Shown here piece by piece: positions 33,740 to 49,085 of a stretch of DNA of 64,000 bases. The stretch's first letter is position 1, and every line of letters begins with the position of its first letter. Made by a program: the position numbers and the translations under genes. The notes under the pieces were generated by a model that saw only the letters and a list, made by a program, of their open reading frames with translations, was not told where the DNA came from and ran no database searches. The stretch is from Sacculina carcini. Taxonomy: Eukaryota; Arthropoda; Thecostraca; Sacculinidae. The DNA lies in contig OU696571.1 of NCBI GenBank assembly GCA_916048095.2, positions 9,624,449-9,688,448 of the forward strand. Reading direction: 5' to 3'.

Positions 33740-36700
33740 TGTTCCGCACGACGGGCGGGTAAAATGCTACTTGGAACAAAGTAAGCTACTGAATTTTACT
33801 GTGTAATTTAATTGGTTTAATTTCAAGCTGCATACGCTTAAGTTGCATAAGGATACGGGTTGTAATATCATGCAATGCCAAGTATATGCATATGCTGTTT
33901 TAGAGGAAGCATTAATCTGGAATTATAGAGATGTTTCATTGTTTTGATAGTGTTACACCTCTGAATTACTACACACGAAGGACGGGTGTGAATTTGAGTA
34001 GTGTTGAGGGAAAAACATCGTCAATAATTAAAACAAGAATTTACAAATTTGACTTTTCTATTGGTCGTTTTTCATCAATTTTCTTTGTGTTTGTTTCGTG
34101 TTTGAGTTCTGAATTATTCCGCACGACGGGCAGCTTTAAATATGAGGCGGGTTGTGGAAAAACATGTTTTCTAAATTGAAACATAAATTTTACATTTAGA
34201 CTTTTATATTAGCTAAAACTTTCCTGTGGGTTTGTTTTTCCTTTTCAATTTGCACTAATTTTTTATGAATTTAATATTAATTATATTTTATGAACTGTTC
34301 CGCACGACGGGCGAATTAAATGTATCTATAAAGAGTGGGCTTAAATGATAGCGAGGTATATGATATTTTGCTAGCAGTAAATATTCTAGCGATAAAAGTA
34401 GAATAGCTCTTAAGCAAATGATTTTGGAGAATGATGTTAACCTTTAAATATATTTTGCGATCTGATGATATATGTATTAGGAATAATACGTAGCAGAATA
34501 TAGATTGCATAATATAATATCGGCTGTAATATCAAGGGCTGTAATACCGATGTAATCCAAAAAATAACAACTGTATGAATATGATTCATTAGTGGAAGCA
34601 TTAACCGGGAATTATGAGATAATATGATAATGGTGTATAATTATATCGCATTATGCAACAAATGTGAATTTAGCTGCCTTACAGTTTGGTCCCGATACTA
34701 TATTGGCGGGTTGAGAGAAAAGTATTGGTGGGCCGCGTGTTTGGGACCCCTGGGGTAGATAATCTCAGTCTTCTGATTACAAATTATGATCGCATCAGTA
34801 TATTTTGTGATCACAAACTAATAAGTTAAATCACCTCAGACTAGGCTGAGAGCGGTCAAGATTGAATGGTTGGGTTGGGTTGGGTAGGTTTGACTCAGGT
34901 TATATTGGGTTTTAATGATAGCGGAAAATATATAAATTTTAACAATAAATATTATAGCGGTAAAAGTGAAATAGTACTTAAGCAAATGATATTGGGGAAT
35001 GATGTTAAGTAATAAATATAGTTTGGAAACATTCTGATGAAAAGATTTCATCATCTTTCATTGTTTGTTTCGTGTTTGTGTTCTGAATTATACCACACGA
35101 CGGGCAGATTTATATATCAGGCGGGTTGAGGGATAATATTTGTCAAAATAAGAACAAAAATATTCACATTTAGACTTTTCTATTGGTTAAGATATTTATA
35201 GGTTACATTTTTTGGTTTTCAATTTGTATTCATTATATTTTATGGATTTGATATGAATTTTATTGTATGAATTGTTCCGCACGACGGGTGGGTTTAAAAA
35301 AGTGTTTTTAGATCATTTTTTCAAATGGTTCATTTAAAAAAAGGTAATTTTTTTTACAAATAAAAATTTTCCGCGGGCAGCAACTATAGACAATAGAACG
35401 TTCAATTTTCCCTGTAGAATTAATCCATACACAAAACCAATGGATTTGACTTCAAATATGAATTTTATTGTATGAATTGTTCCGCACGAGGGGCGGGTTT
35501 AAAAAAAGTGTTTCCATTTTTTAGTTCATTTTTTCAAATAGTTCATTTAAAAAAGGTATTTAAAAAAAAATAAAAATGCTCCGCGGGCAGCAACTATAGA
35601 CAATAGAACGTTCAATTTACCCTGTAGAATTAATCCATACACAAAACCAATGGATTTGACTTCAAGATGCAGAACGGATCGTGTTCGAGTTCTGAATTAT
35701 TCAGCACGACGGGCGGGTTTGAAAATGACTCAGGCGGACTGAGGGGAAATATTTTGTCGAAATAAAAATAATTAAACTTATAATTTTCAATTGATTAATA
35801 TTTTTATGAGTGTACCCTATTTCATTTTTATATTTTTCATTTTTCATTTTTCATTAATATGAATTTCATGTTATGAATTGCTCCGCACAACGGGCGGGTT
35901 TTAATGCTATATATATACATGAAGAAGAAATTATCTGTCTGTCTGTGTATGTATGCTTGAATATGAGGTGACATAATTGCGCTGGTTCATGGTTCGCTGG
36001 TTCATGGTTCGCTGGTTCAATGATCAGGGGCCTCAAACGCAAACGAAGCGATGGCTCATTTTTATTTCATAAAAATGTCCCGCGGGCAGCAATAAAACGT
36101 TCAATTTCACCGTATAGAATGAATTCATATACAAAACTAATGGATTTGACTTCAAGAACCAGAACGGATGGTGTTCGAGTTCTGAATTATTCCTCACGTC
36201 GGGCGGGTTTAAATATGAGGCGGGTTGAGTGAAAATATTTTGTCAAAATAAAATTAAAAGTAATGAAATTTAGACTTTTTAATTGGTTAAGGTTTTTATG
36301 AGTTTGCCTTATTTATTTTTAACTTGCATTATTTTTATGAATTGCTCATTTATTTTTATGAATTGCTCAGCACGACGGGTATGTATAAATATGAGGCGGT
36401 TTAGGCAAACTTTTTTGTGAAAATAAATATGAAAATATAGAAATTTAGACTTTTTTATGGGTTTACTCCACTCTTTTATTTAATTCATATTGCTTTTCTC
36501 TTATGAATTGAATACAAATTTAATAGTATGACCTGTTTCGCACGACGGGCGGGTTTACATGCTAGAGTTTTCATTGTTTGTTACGTGTTTGTGTTCTGAA
36601 TTATTCCGCACAGTGGGTGGGTTTATATATGAGGCGGGTTGAGGGAAAATATTATGTCAAAATAAAAATAAAAATATTCACACTTGGACTTTTCTATTGA

Positions 36701-36824
36701 GTAAGACACTTATGAGTTTTCATTTTATTTTTTAATATGGAATATTTTTTATGATTATGAATTTTCATTAATATTAATTCCATTTTATGAATTCCTCCGC
36801 ACAACGGGCGGGTTTCAATGCTAG
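33740..36824 (+). repeat. Repeat B block (serial Helitron 3' hairpins), copy 1
   Basis: The motif TTCCGCACGACGGGCGGG or a close variant recurs, for example near 33739, 34118, 34300, 35094, 35277, 35481, 35702, 35880, 36195, 36370, 36540, 36605 and 36797. It alternates with taaatatgaggcgggttgag. Between them are AT-rich spacers of 150-200 bp. Confidence 0.85.
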
Positions 36825-36998
36825 AACGCGGTGCGGTGCGGCGAATTACTGCACAAGCTCAACATCCATCATCAAAAACTCGCACGAGCGATCGAGACGA
36901 CGAAGAAGAAGATTGAAAACTGCAAAGCGGCAATCCAGTTTAATCTCGCTTGTCTGAATGAGAATATTCTTCCAGGCTACACCAATATCATATCTATA
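36825..36998 (+). other. 174-bp coding-like island between Helitron copies 1 and 2
   Basis: This lies after the CTAG of copy 1 and before the TC of copy 2 and has neither satellite A nor B. It is GC-richer and one frame is open throughout: ELLHKLNIHHQKLARAIET, then KKIENCKAAIQFNLACLNE and NILPGYTNI. It is Lys/Gln-rich and helical in character. It could be host or transposon exon sequence carried between Helitrons. A likeness to the N-terminal part of Penelope-like element proteins is only a suspicion. Confidence 0.5.
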
Positions 36999-40602
<3,604 letters not shown>

Positions 40603-43600
40603 TCTATATATATAGAAGAGATCCTCTGTCTGTCTGTCTGTCTGTTTGTCTGTCCCACCCTCCTTGGTCCATTTTCAGCAAGCTGCTACTCGGTAACCAC
40701 TTGGTGTACCCGCCAACAATTTATACGATTACGTTGGAAATTTTCTTGTCTACACGATAGGATAAATTTCAAATTTTAAAAATAATACCAAAAAAAGTTA
40801 TCGCGTTGAAAAGACAAAATGAACCCTGAAAAATTCGAACATTTTGGTCAATATTCCTGCATCTACTCCTCATAAACCAGAAATGGTACAGCCAAACAGA
40901 TTATAGCACTGTGTAGAGAATATTCTGTTCTACTCGGTAGGCTATAAATCAAATTCTAAAATTAAATAAAAATATGTAAAAATTACAAAATTACAATCTA
41001 CATTCATAATTTCATTTTAACTTAAGGCGACCAATTTTATTTACTATTTTCTCTATTTCTCAACAAATAAATATCACACATCTAAATAAATAATACCATC
41101 ATGCTGGGAATTTGGTTTTCTACAACACGGTATAATTTTTTATTTTCCTAAGTGTACTAAAAAAAGTTACTGCGGTGTGAAGTGTAAATCACAAAGTCAA
41201 AAAGGCAAAATTAGCACAAAAAAACGTGAATATTTTGGTCAATATTCCGCTATCTATTCCTCATAAACCAGCAATGGTACAGCTATAACAATTATACTAT
41301 TGTGTAAATAATTTTGTGTTCTACAAGAAAAGTTATAATTTATGCCCACAAATGATGCAAAAAACGTGTAAATTTGGCAAAATTCTCAAATTCGTCCAAA
41401 ATTACACTTGAGCACCGGGTGACTAAAATTAATTCATTTTTCTACCTATTTCTCAGAAAATATTTGTCACAAATTAAAATAAATTATACCATTGTGCTAG
41501 AAACTTTGTTTTCTACAATACGGTATAATTTGTAATTTTCCAAAGTGTATCTCAAGGAAGTTACGGCGGTGTACATTCAAAAGGACATATTGCCAATTTG
41601 ACAGCTATTATGCGCACTTGCGATTACACAGGAATATACTACTGTGTAGATAATTTTGTGTTCTACAAGATAAGCTATAATTTATACCCAAAAATGATAC
41701 AAAAAACGTGAAAATTGGCAAAATTCTCAAATACATCCAAAATTACACTTGAACACCGGGCGACTAAAATTAATTCATTTTTCTACTATTTCTCAGTAAC
41801 TATTTGTTACACATAAAAATAAATTATACCATCGTGCTAGAAATCTTGTTTTCTACAATACGGTATAATGTTTTATTTTCCAAAGTGTATCTGAAGGAAG
41901 TTACGGCGCTGTAAATTCAAATTGTCATGTTGCCAATTTGACAGCTATTATGCGCACTTGCGATTACACATGAATATACACTGATTTAATTTCACTGAAG
42001 TCCAATCACAATTTACGCACTTGCGATTACACAGGAATATACTACTGTGTAGAGAATTTTGTGTTCTACAAGATAAGCTATAATTTATACCCACAAATGA
42101 TACACAAAAAACGTGTAAAATGGCAAAATTCTCAAATACATCCAAAATTACACTTGAACACCGGGCGACTAAAATTAATTCATTTTTCTACTATTTCTCA
42201 ATAACTATTTGTTATACATAAAAATAAATTATACCATCATGCTAGAAATCTTGTTTTCTACAATTATATAATTGGTATAATTTGTAATTTTCCAAAGGGT
42301 ATCTGAAGGAAGTTACGGCGGTGTAAAGTCAAAAGGTCATATTGCCAATTTGACAGCTATTATGCGCACTTGCGATTACACAGGAATATACACCGATTAA
42401 ATTTCACTGAAGCCCAATCACAATTAAGAATGCATCATATTATCTCCAAGCATGGATGGTGTGGTTTTATTGCGTACAGTTTAATTAATGCTACACTATA
42501 CTGAATATAAAGGCTTTATTGTCCTCAATAACGTTCCGCACGACGGGCGGGTAAAATGCTATTGGGAACAAAGTAAACTACTGAATTTAACTGTGTAATT
42601 TAATTGGTTTAATTTCAAGTTGCATAAGCATAAGCTGCACAAGGATATGGGTTACAATATCATGTAATGCCAACTTATGCTGTTTTAGCGGAAACATTAA
42701 CCTGGAATTATAGCGATGACAGAAGGTTGCATTGTTTTGATAGTGTTACACTTCTGAATTACTACACACGAAGGACGGGTGTGAATTTGAGCAGTGTTGA
42801 GGGAAAAACATCGTCAATAATTAAAACAAGAATTTACAAATTTGACTTTTTCTATTGGTCGTTTTTCATCAATTTTCTTTGTGTTTGTTTCGTGTTTGAG
42901 TTCTGAATTATTCCGCACGACGGGCAGCTTTAAATATGAGGCGGGTTGTGGAAAAACATGTTTTCTAAATTGAAACATAAATTTCACATTTAGACTTTTA
43001 TATTGGCTAAAACTTTCCTATGGGTTTGTTTTTCTTTTTCAATTTGCACTAATTTTTTATGAATTGAATATTAATTATATTTTATGAACTTTTCCGCACG
43101 ACGGGCGGGCTTAAATGTATCTATAAAGAGTGGGTTAAAATGATAGCGAGGTATATGATATTTTGCTAGCAGTAAATATTCTAGCGATAAAAGTAGAATA
43201 GCTCTTGAGCAAATGATGGTGGAGAATGATGTGAACCTTCAAATATATTTTGCGTTCTGATGATATATGTATTGGGAATAATACGTAGCAGAATATAGAT
43301 TGCATGATATAATATCGGCTGTAATATCAAGGGCTGTAATATCGTTGTAATCCAAAAAATATCAACTGTATGAATATGATGCATTAGTGGAAGCATTAAC
43401 CGGGAATTATGAGATAATATTATGGAAAAAAATTCATTTATATACTAAAAAAAGTCATTGATATTTTGTGTTTACATTTCGAAATTATTCCTGACGACGG
43501 GCGGGCTTAAGTATTAGACGGGTTGACTGAATAATATGTCGTCAATTATTAGAATAAGAATATGCAAATTCAGAACAGGAATTTTATATTGGTATAGATT

Positions 43601-44939
43601 TTACAATTTAGAGTTTTCTATTAGACTGGCTGTTTGCATTTAAATATGTATTACTTTTGTTTTATTAATTGTTCCGCACGACGGATGGGTTTAAATATTA
43701 AATGTTACCGTGTAGAATGAGTTCATATACAAAACTCACGGGCTTGACTTCAAGATCCAGACTCACTAATGAAAATGTGAATTAAATGGTGTATAATTAA
43801 ATCACATTATACAATAAATGTGATTTAACCAGTCTTACAATTTGGTTTCTATACTATAATGGCGAGCTGCGAGAAAAGTATTGCTGGGCCGCGTATTTGA
43901 TGTCCCCTGGCGTAAATAATCTCAAACTTCTGATTAGAAATTATGATTGAATCGGTTCATTTTGTGATCACAAACTAATAAGTTGGATCACCTCAGATTA
44001 GGCTGGGTTAGGTCAAGATGGGGTGGTTGGGTTGGGTTGGGTAGGTTTGACTCAGGTTATATTGGGTTTTAATGATAGCGGTAAATATATAAGTTTAAGC
44101 AATACATATTATAGCGGTAAAAGTAAAATAGTACTTAAGCAAATGATGTTGGGGAATGATGTTAAGTAATAAATATAGTTTGGAAACATTCTGATGAAAA
44201 GATTTCATCATCTTTCATTGTTTGTTTCGTGTTTGTGTTCTGAAGTATACCACACGACGGGCAGATTTATATATCAGGCGGCTTGAGGGATAATATTTGT
44301 CAAAATTAAAACAAAAATATTCACATTTAGACTTTTCTATTGGTCAAGATATTTATAGCTTACATTTTTTGCTTTTCAATTTGTATTCATTATATTTTAT
44401 GGATTTGATATGAATTTTATTGTATGAATTGTTCCGCACGACGGGCGGGTTTAAAAAAAAGTGTTTTTAGTTCATTTTTTCAAATAGTTCATTTAAAAAA
44501 ATGTATTTTTTTTTAAATAAAAATGATCCGCGGGCAGCAACTATAGACAATAGAACGTTCAATTTCCCCTGTAGAATTAATCCATACACAAACCAATGGA
44601 TTTTACTTCAAGATCCAGAACGGATCGTGTTCGAGCTCTGAATTATTCAGCACGACGGGCGGGTTTAAAAATGACTCAGGCGGACTGAGGGGAAATATGT
44701 TGTCGAAATAAAAATAATTAAACTTATAATTTTCAATTGATAAATATTTTTATGAGTGTACCCTATTTCATTTTTAATTTTCCATATTTTTTTATGAATT
44801 GAATATGAATTTCATGTTATGAATTGCTCCGCACAAAGGGCGGGTATTAATGCCATATATATATACATAAAGAAGAAATTATCTGTCTGTCTGTGTATGT
44901 ATGCTTGAATATGAGGTGACATAATTGCGCTGGTTCAAT

Positions 44940-44981
<42 letters not shown>
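40603..44981 (+). mobile_element. Helitron copy 3, lacking a clean 3' end
   Basis: TC at 40603 abuts the CTAG of copy 2. Satellite A at about 40700-42420; repeat B at about 42535-44850. Instead of a CTAG end it runs into a second 5' signature (tacataaagaagaaattatctg, 44865) and an (AT)n run at 44942-44981, then copy 4. Confidence 0.75.
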
Positions 44982-44984
<3 letters not shown>

Positions 44985-46501
44985 ATATATATAAAAGAGA
45001 TCCTATGTGTATGTGTGTGTGTGTGTGTCTGTGTGTTCACCATCCTTGGTCCATTTTCTATCAGCTAATACTCGGCCACCACTTGGCGTACCCGCTAACA
45101 ATATATACCATCACGTTGGAAATTTTCTTGTCTACACTTTAGATTAAATAAGTTATAGCGGTGAAAAGACAAAATGAACCCTGAAAAACGCGAAAATTTT
45201 GGTCAATTTTCTGAAGACTACTCCTCCTAAACCAGCAATGGTACAACTATACAAATTATACCACTGTGTAGAAAATTTTCTGTTCTGCTCAACGAACTAT
45301 AATTTATACCCAAAAATTGAATATAAAACATGTAAAATGGAAAAAAATTCAATATACATTCAAAAATTTATTTAAACTCCACGCGTCCGATTTTCTATAC
45401 TTTTTTCTCTATTTCTCAAAAACTAATGATCACACATCTAAATAAATAATACTATCATGCTGGGAATTTTGTTTTCTACAACACGGTATAATTTTTAATT
45501 TTCCAAAGTGTATTAAAAAAGTTGCGGCGGTGTGAAGTGTAAATGACAAAGTCAAAAAGGCAAAATTAGCAAAAACAACGTGAATATTTTGGTTAATATT
45601 TCGCTATCTATTCCTCATGAACCAGCAATGGTACAGCTATAAAAATTATACTATTATGTAGATAATTTTGTGTTCTATAAGAACATTTATAATTCGTACC
45701 CACAAATGATACAAAAAACGTGTAAAATTGGCAAAATTCTCAAATACATCCAAAATTGCACTTGAACACCGGGCGTCTAAAATTAATTCATTTTTCTACT
45801 ATTTCTCAGTAACAATTTGTTATACATAAAAATAAAGTATACCATCGTGCTAGAAATCTTGTTTTCTACAATACGGTATAATTTGTAATTTTCCAATGTA
45901 TATCTGAAGGAAGTTACGGCGGTGTAAAGTCAAAAGGACATATTGCCAATTTGACAGCTATTATGCGCACTTGCGATTACACAGGAATATACTACTGTGT
46001 AGAGAATTTTGTGTTCTACAAGATAAGCTATAATTTATACCCATAAATGATCATATTGCCAATTTGACAGCTATTATGCGCACTTGCGATTACACAGGAA
46101 TATACTACTGTGTAGATAATTTTGTGTTCTACAAGAAAAGTTATAATTTATACCCACAAATGATACAAAAAAACGTGTAAAATTGGCAAATTTCTCAAAT
46201 ACATCCAAAATTACACTTGAACACCGGGCGACTAAAATTAATTCATTTTTCTACTATTTCTCAGTACGGTATTTCTCAGTAAGAACCAGAACGGATGGTG
46301 TTCGAGTTCTGAATTATTCCGCACGTCGGCCGGGTTTAAATATGAGGCGGGCTGAGTGAAATTATTTTGTCAAAATAAAATTAAAAATAATGAAATTTAG
46401 ACTTTTTGATTGATTAAGGTTTTTATGAGTTTGCCTTATTTATTTTTAATTTGCAATAGTTTTATTAATTGCTCCGCACAACGGGCGGGTTTTAATGCTA
46501 G
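44982..46501 (+). mobile_element. Helitron copy 4, terminal copy
   Basis: TC at 44982 after an A. Satellite A at about 45060-46270 with one unit shortened (about 46050). Repeat B is reduced to about 200 bp, ending in the hairpin and CTAG at 46501. Shortest copy; its 3' end is the junction with LINE-B. Confidence 0.8.
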
Positions 46502-46849
46502 TGATATATAAAGGTCTTCACTTGAGGTTTTCATTGGGTCTTGTGTGCATATAGTCAATATCGTCTCCTAATCATGTCGGCATTGCTTCCATGATACTTG
46601 CAATTTATGCTTAATAGCAATCATTATTCCCCCTGATTTGCTTCTACTTACTTTCCATCTGTTTTTATAGAATATATCATAGCCAATTGTACTCATAACA
46701 TTACCAACATTCTCCATGTCAGTATCATGACATTTTGTCTCTGTCAGACATATTACATCATATTCCTTGACAGTATCAGCAAATTCTTCAACTAACAGCT
46801 TAGATCGTAGACCACATACATTAAGACTGAGTATTTCAAGTGTTACCAT
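46502..46849 (-). pseudogene. LINE-B ORF2, proximal endonuclease
   Basis: The ATG at 46849 starts VTLEILSLNVCGLRSKL (first catalytic Asn strand). It continues with YDVICLTETKCHD (catalytic Glu), IFYKNRWKVSRSKSGGIMI, and reaches a TAG at 46570-46568. The same frame is open again from there to the Helitron junction at 46502 (SSEDLYIS). It joins in frame with 32195 downwards (CMYIPPSHS) once the Helitrons are ignored. So this is one endonuclease with a single premature stop. ORF2 starts about 50 bp after ORF1 ends. Confidence 0.85.
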
Positions 46850-46897
46850 ACTTTGTGTCGCTGCTGTGTTTATCGCACGTCTGGCGCCAGCGAATCC

Positions 46898-47664
46898 CTA
46901 TTGGCTGCGGTAAGACTTTGCTGCCTCGTGCTCGTCGTAGGTGACATCGGCCTTATGCAGATCTGCTAGACCGTTCACCACCACAGGCGACTTTCTGTTG
47001 GCGTACCAAATGACGAGTTTGCCGTCGTGCGTTGAAACGTTTTGCACGTTGTCTTTCTTCTTAATAGCTCTCATCATAGCTACCCTTGCTGGAGTCAGTT
47101 CCTCGTTCACATATATTTTCTTGTTTTTCAGCTTAAGCTGCTTCTTATTCCGAAGAATCTGGACTCTTTTCTTAGGCCGGCAGATTCTCACAATTACAGG
47201 TCTGTTGGTATTTGCACCAGGTTCCCTGCGGCCTGCTCTGTATACGCATGCAATGTCGTCATGCGTCAACTCCACTCCAATATCGCTAGCAACTTCAATC
47301 ACATTCCTTTCCATCACTTCCTCCGTCTCATTTTCTTTCTCTTCGAATCCAGTCAGTCTGAGATCATCTTTTTTGAGAGTTGCTCAAGCATGTCATTTTG
47401 ATGCTCGATGATTCTCTCCAGATTTGTAATCTTTGACGAGTTCTCATATATTTTTTCTGTCATTGGCTTAACTGTTGCCTCAACAGCCGTTGTAACCGCT
47501 GCCGTGATGACCTGTATCATCGCCGGCAGTATAGTTGAGAGCACATCTCTGGCCGCCTTTGAGAAACCTCTGCCTCCTTCCAGTCCTCCGTCCTCACTCA
47601 TATTGTCCACAATCGATCTCACAGTAGTATCCACTAGTTCAGTCAGGTTAGATTTCCCGCTCAT
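46898..47664 (-). pseudogene. LINE-B ORF1, one frameshift
   Basis: The ATG at 47664 starts SGKSNLTELVDTTVRS. The N-terminal third has a hydrophobic and helical stretch (LSTILPAMIQVITAAVTTAV) and a coiled coil (ENSSKITNLERIIEHQND). Near 47350 the frame shifts and the RRM/C-terminal part continues at 47317: ACVYRAGRREPGANTNRPVIV, then KKRVQILRNKKQLKLKNKKIYV, then NEELTPARVAMMRAIKKK and a GKLVIWYANRK strand. This is the usual ORF1 layout and should bind the element RNA. It is not closely similar to LINE-A ORF1. Confidence 0.8.
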
Positions 47665-47762
47665 GTCGCAAAGTATTCACAACACAATCAAGGTCACTGG
47701 TTCACACGGGCTCACAATCACCGAATCACACGTCCGCACTGTATCAAGTCACAAACACAACT

Positions 47763-48100
47763 GTGTGTGTGTGTGAGTGTGTGTACGTATGTGTGTTTGG
47801 GTTCGCGGTTACTATTACTTGTGAGTGTACTGTGGGGACATGGTGTGGTGTGGGAGCAGCAGGGATGTGGCGAACGTCGAGGGTAGTTGGTGTGAAGCGT
47901 TTGTGGAAGGAGGGTGTGTGATTGTTTGGTGAATATGAGTGTGGTTTTGGTTGTTAGGTTTTTGTGTCTGCTGGTTGGTTCTGTGATTTGCTGCTAGCAC
48001 ATACATCAAATCATCATCATCTTCATCATCTGACTCGTGCTGGACATCGGTGCTCGTGCAATATATATGTGAAAGTTTTTTCCGGCATTTATTCGTTACA
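47763..48100 (+). mobile_element. Gypsy-like 5' LTR, piece 3 of 3
   Basis: Starts in a GT run and then matches the 3' LTR from about 53845 to its end at 54140 with roughly ten to twenty differences (gagcagcagggatgtggcg, gtgaagcgtttgtggaagg, ttgctgctagcacatacatc). It ends TTATTCGTTACA at 48100. The three pieces together cover most of the 504-bp LTR. Confidence 0.9.
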
Positions 48101-48113
48101 AGCTATTTCGGCT
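48101..48113 (+). promoter_or_regulatory. Candidate primer-binding site complementary to the tRNA-Phe 5' end
   Basis: AGCTATTTCGGCT directly follows the LTR end CGTTACA, where the primer site should be. It does not begin with TGG. Its reverse complement contains GCCGAAATAGCT, which equals bases 1-12 of the conserved animal tRNA-Phe. The small LTR element at 58861 has the same 13 bases at the same place (59137-59149). Confidence 0.55.
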
Positions 48114-48116
48114 AAT

Positions 48117-48890
48117 ATGGCGAGTGTTAAGCTCACCGATGTTCTACGTCCGTTTGATGGATCGTCCAACGTTACAGATTGGATCGATAAGTTTGAATTG
48201 CTGGTGCAACTGAAGGAGATGAAGGATGAGGAAACGATACTGCCAATGTTTCTCGAAGGCAGTGTACTCGCTCTCTATACAGAGCTGAGTGCAGAACAGA
48301 AGAAAGATGTGGCAGTCATCAAGAAGGCCCTCCAGAGTGCGTTTTCTCTCAACTCCTTCAGTGCGTATGAACAGCTTGTGAGACGCATATGGCGTGACGA
48401 GCCAGCTGATGTTTACATGACCGATCTGAGGAGACTATCAAGGCAGGCTGGAATTACGTCTGATTCTGTGCTGCTGAGGGCTTTTGTTGTTGGCTTGCCA
48501 TCAGTTGTCTCAAGAGAGTTGAGAGCAATGGCAAACATTGAAGCGACGCCCTGTCAGCTGTGGTGGACCGCGCCAGAGCTTTGATGTCTGAGCTCATGGA
48601 GCGGCCTGAACCTGTGTTGTCTATGACACATGAAACGACATCAAATATTGGTCGGCGTGGGGAGAAAAATGCGACCAAGAGGACACATGAGGACAGCCGC
48701 GGTCAGATTCGGCAGTGCTATCGACGCGGCGGCCCCCACTTGATGCGTCAGTGTACGAATATTAATTTGAAGCATGTAGTTTGCTGGATTTGTGGGAAAC
48801 CGGGCCATATCTCGAGATCATGTTTTAGCTGGTCGGAAAACTTCATGGGAGAAACTTGTGCGCAGGAAGTTTCTCACACCCAGTAGCAAC
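48117..48890 (+). pseudogene. Gypsy-like gag with zinc knuckles, frameshifted
   Basis: The ATG at 48117 begins MASVKLTDVLRPFDGSSNV, four bases after the primer site. The capsid-like region has WIDKFELLVQLKEMKDEE, LPMFLEGSVLALYTELS and VLLRAFVVGLPSVVSRELRA. Near 48555 the frame changes; 48560-48886 carries the nucleocapsid with CYRRGGPHLMRQC (a knuckle lacking its second Cys) and CWICGKPGHISRSC (intact CCHC). It would package element RNA. The protease frame overlaps its end. Confidence 0.8.
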
Positions 48891-49085
48891 GGCGCTTCCG
48901 ATAGTTGATGGATTCGTTGATGATCGTCCTGCGCTAATATTGGTGGACACTGGTTGCTCCAAATCTGTCGTTGATTCCTGGATGTCGGGTTGTGTCAATT
49001 CGTGGCAAAGACGAGTGGTCGGAGTGGATGGTCATGAAGCGCGTTGTATGGGAGAAGCATCCGTGTTGATCACACTTCAGAATGT
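48856..49085 (+). pseudogene. Gypsy-like protease, N-terminal part
   Basis: Retropepsin beginning near 48880 with VATALPIVDGFVDDRPALI and the active-site strand LVDTGCSKSVV (DTG intact). It is cut at about 49083 after VLITLQN by the tail of a LINE. It continues at about 51118 with LLDGVDVVAGIDIIGLAGEV, the second half of the domain. Confidence 0.75.

Larger units (their letters stand above)
32196..36824 (+). mobile_element. Helitron copy 1
   Basis: 5' TC at 32196 with TATATATATAAAAG, then a GT-rich run and the cctccttggtcca box at about 32265. Satellite A spans about 32300-33600; hairpin-bearing repeat B spans about 33740-36824. It ends CCGCACAACGGGCGG, GTTTCAATG, CTAG. An internal CTAG end lies at 36562-36565. 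All frames are short or spurious. Confidence 0.8.

Noticed and set aside
33740-36824. CRISPR-like array (short repeats with spacers)
   Set aside because: Eukaryotic context; spacers are themselves repeated and longer than CRISPR spacers; repeats fit Helitron 3' hairpins.
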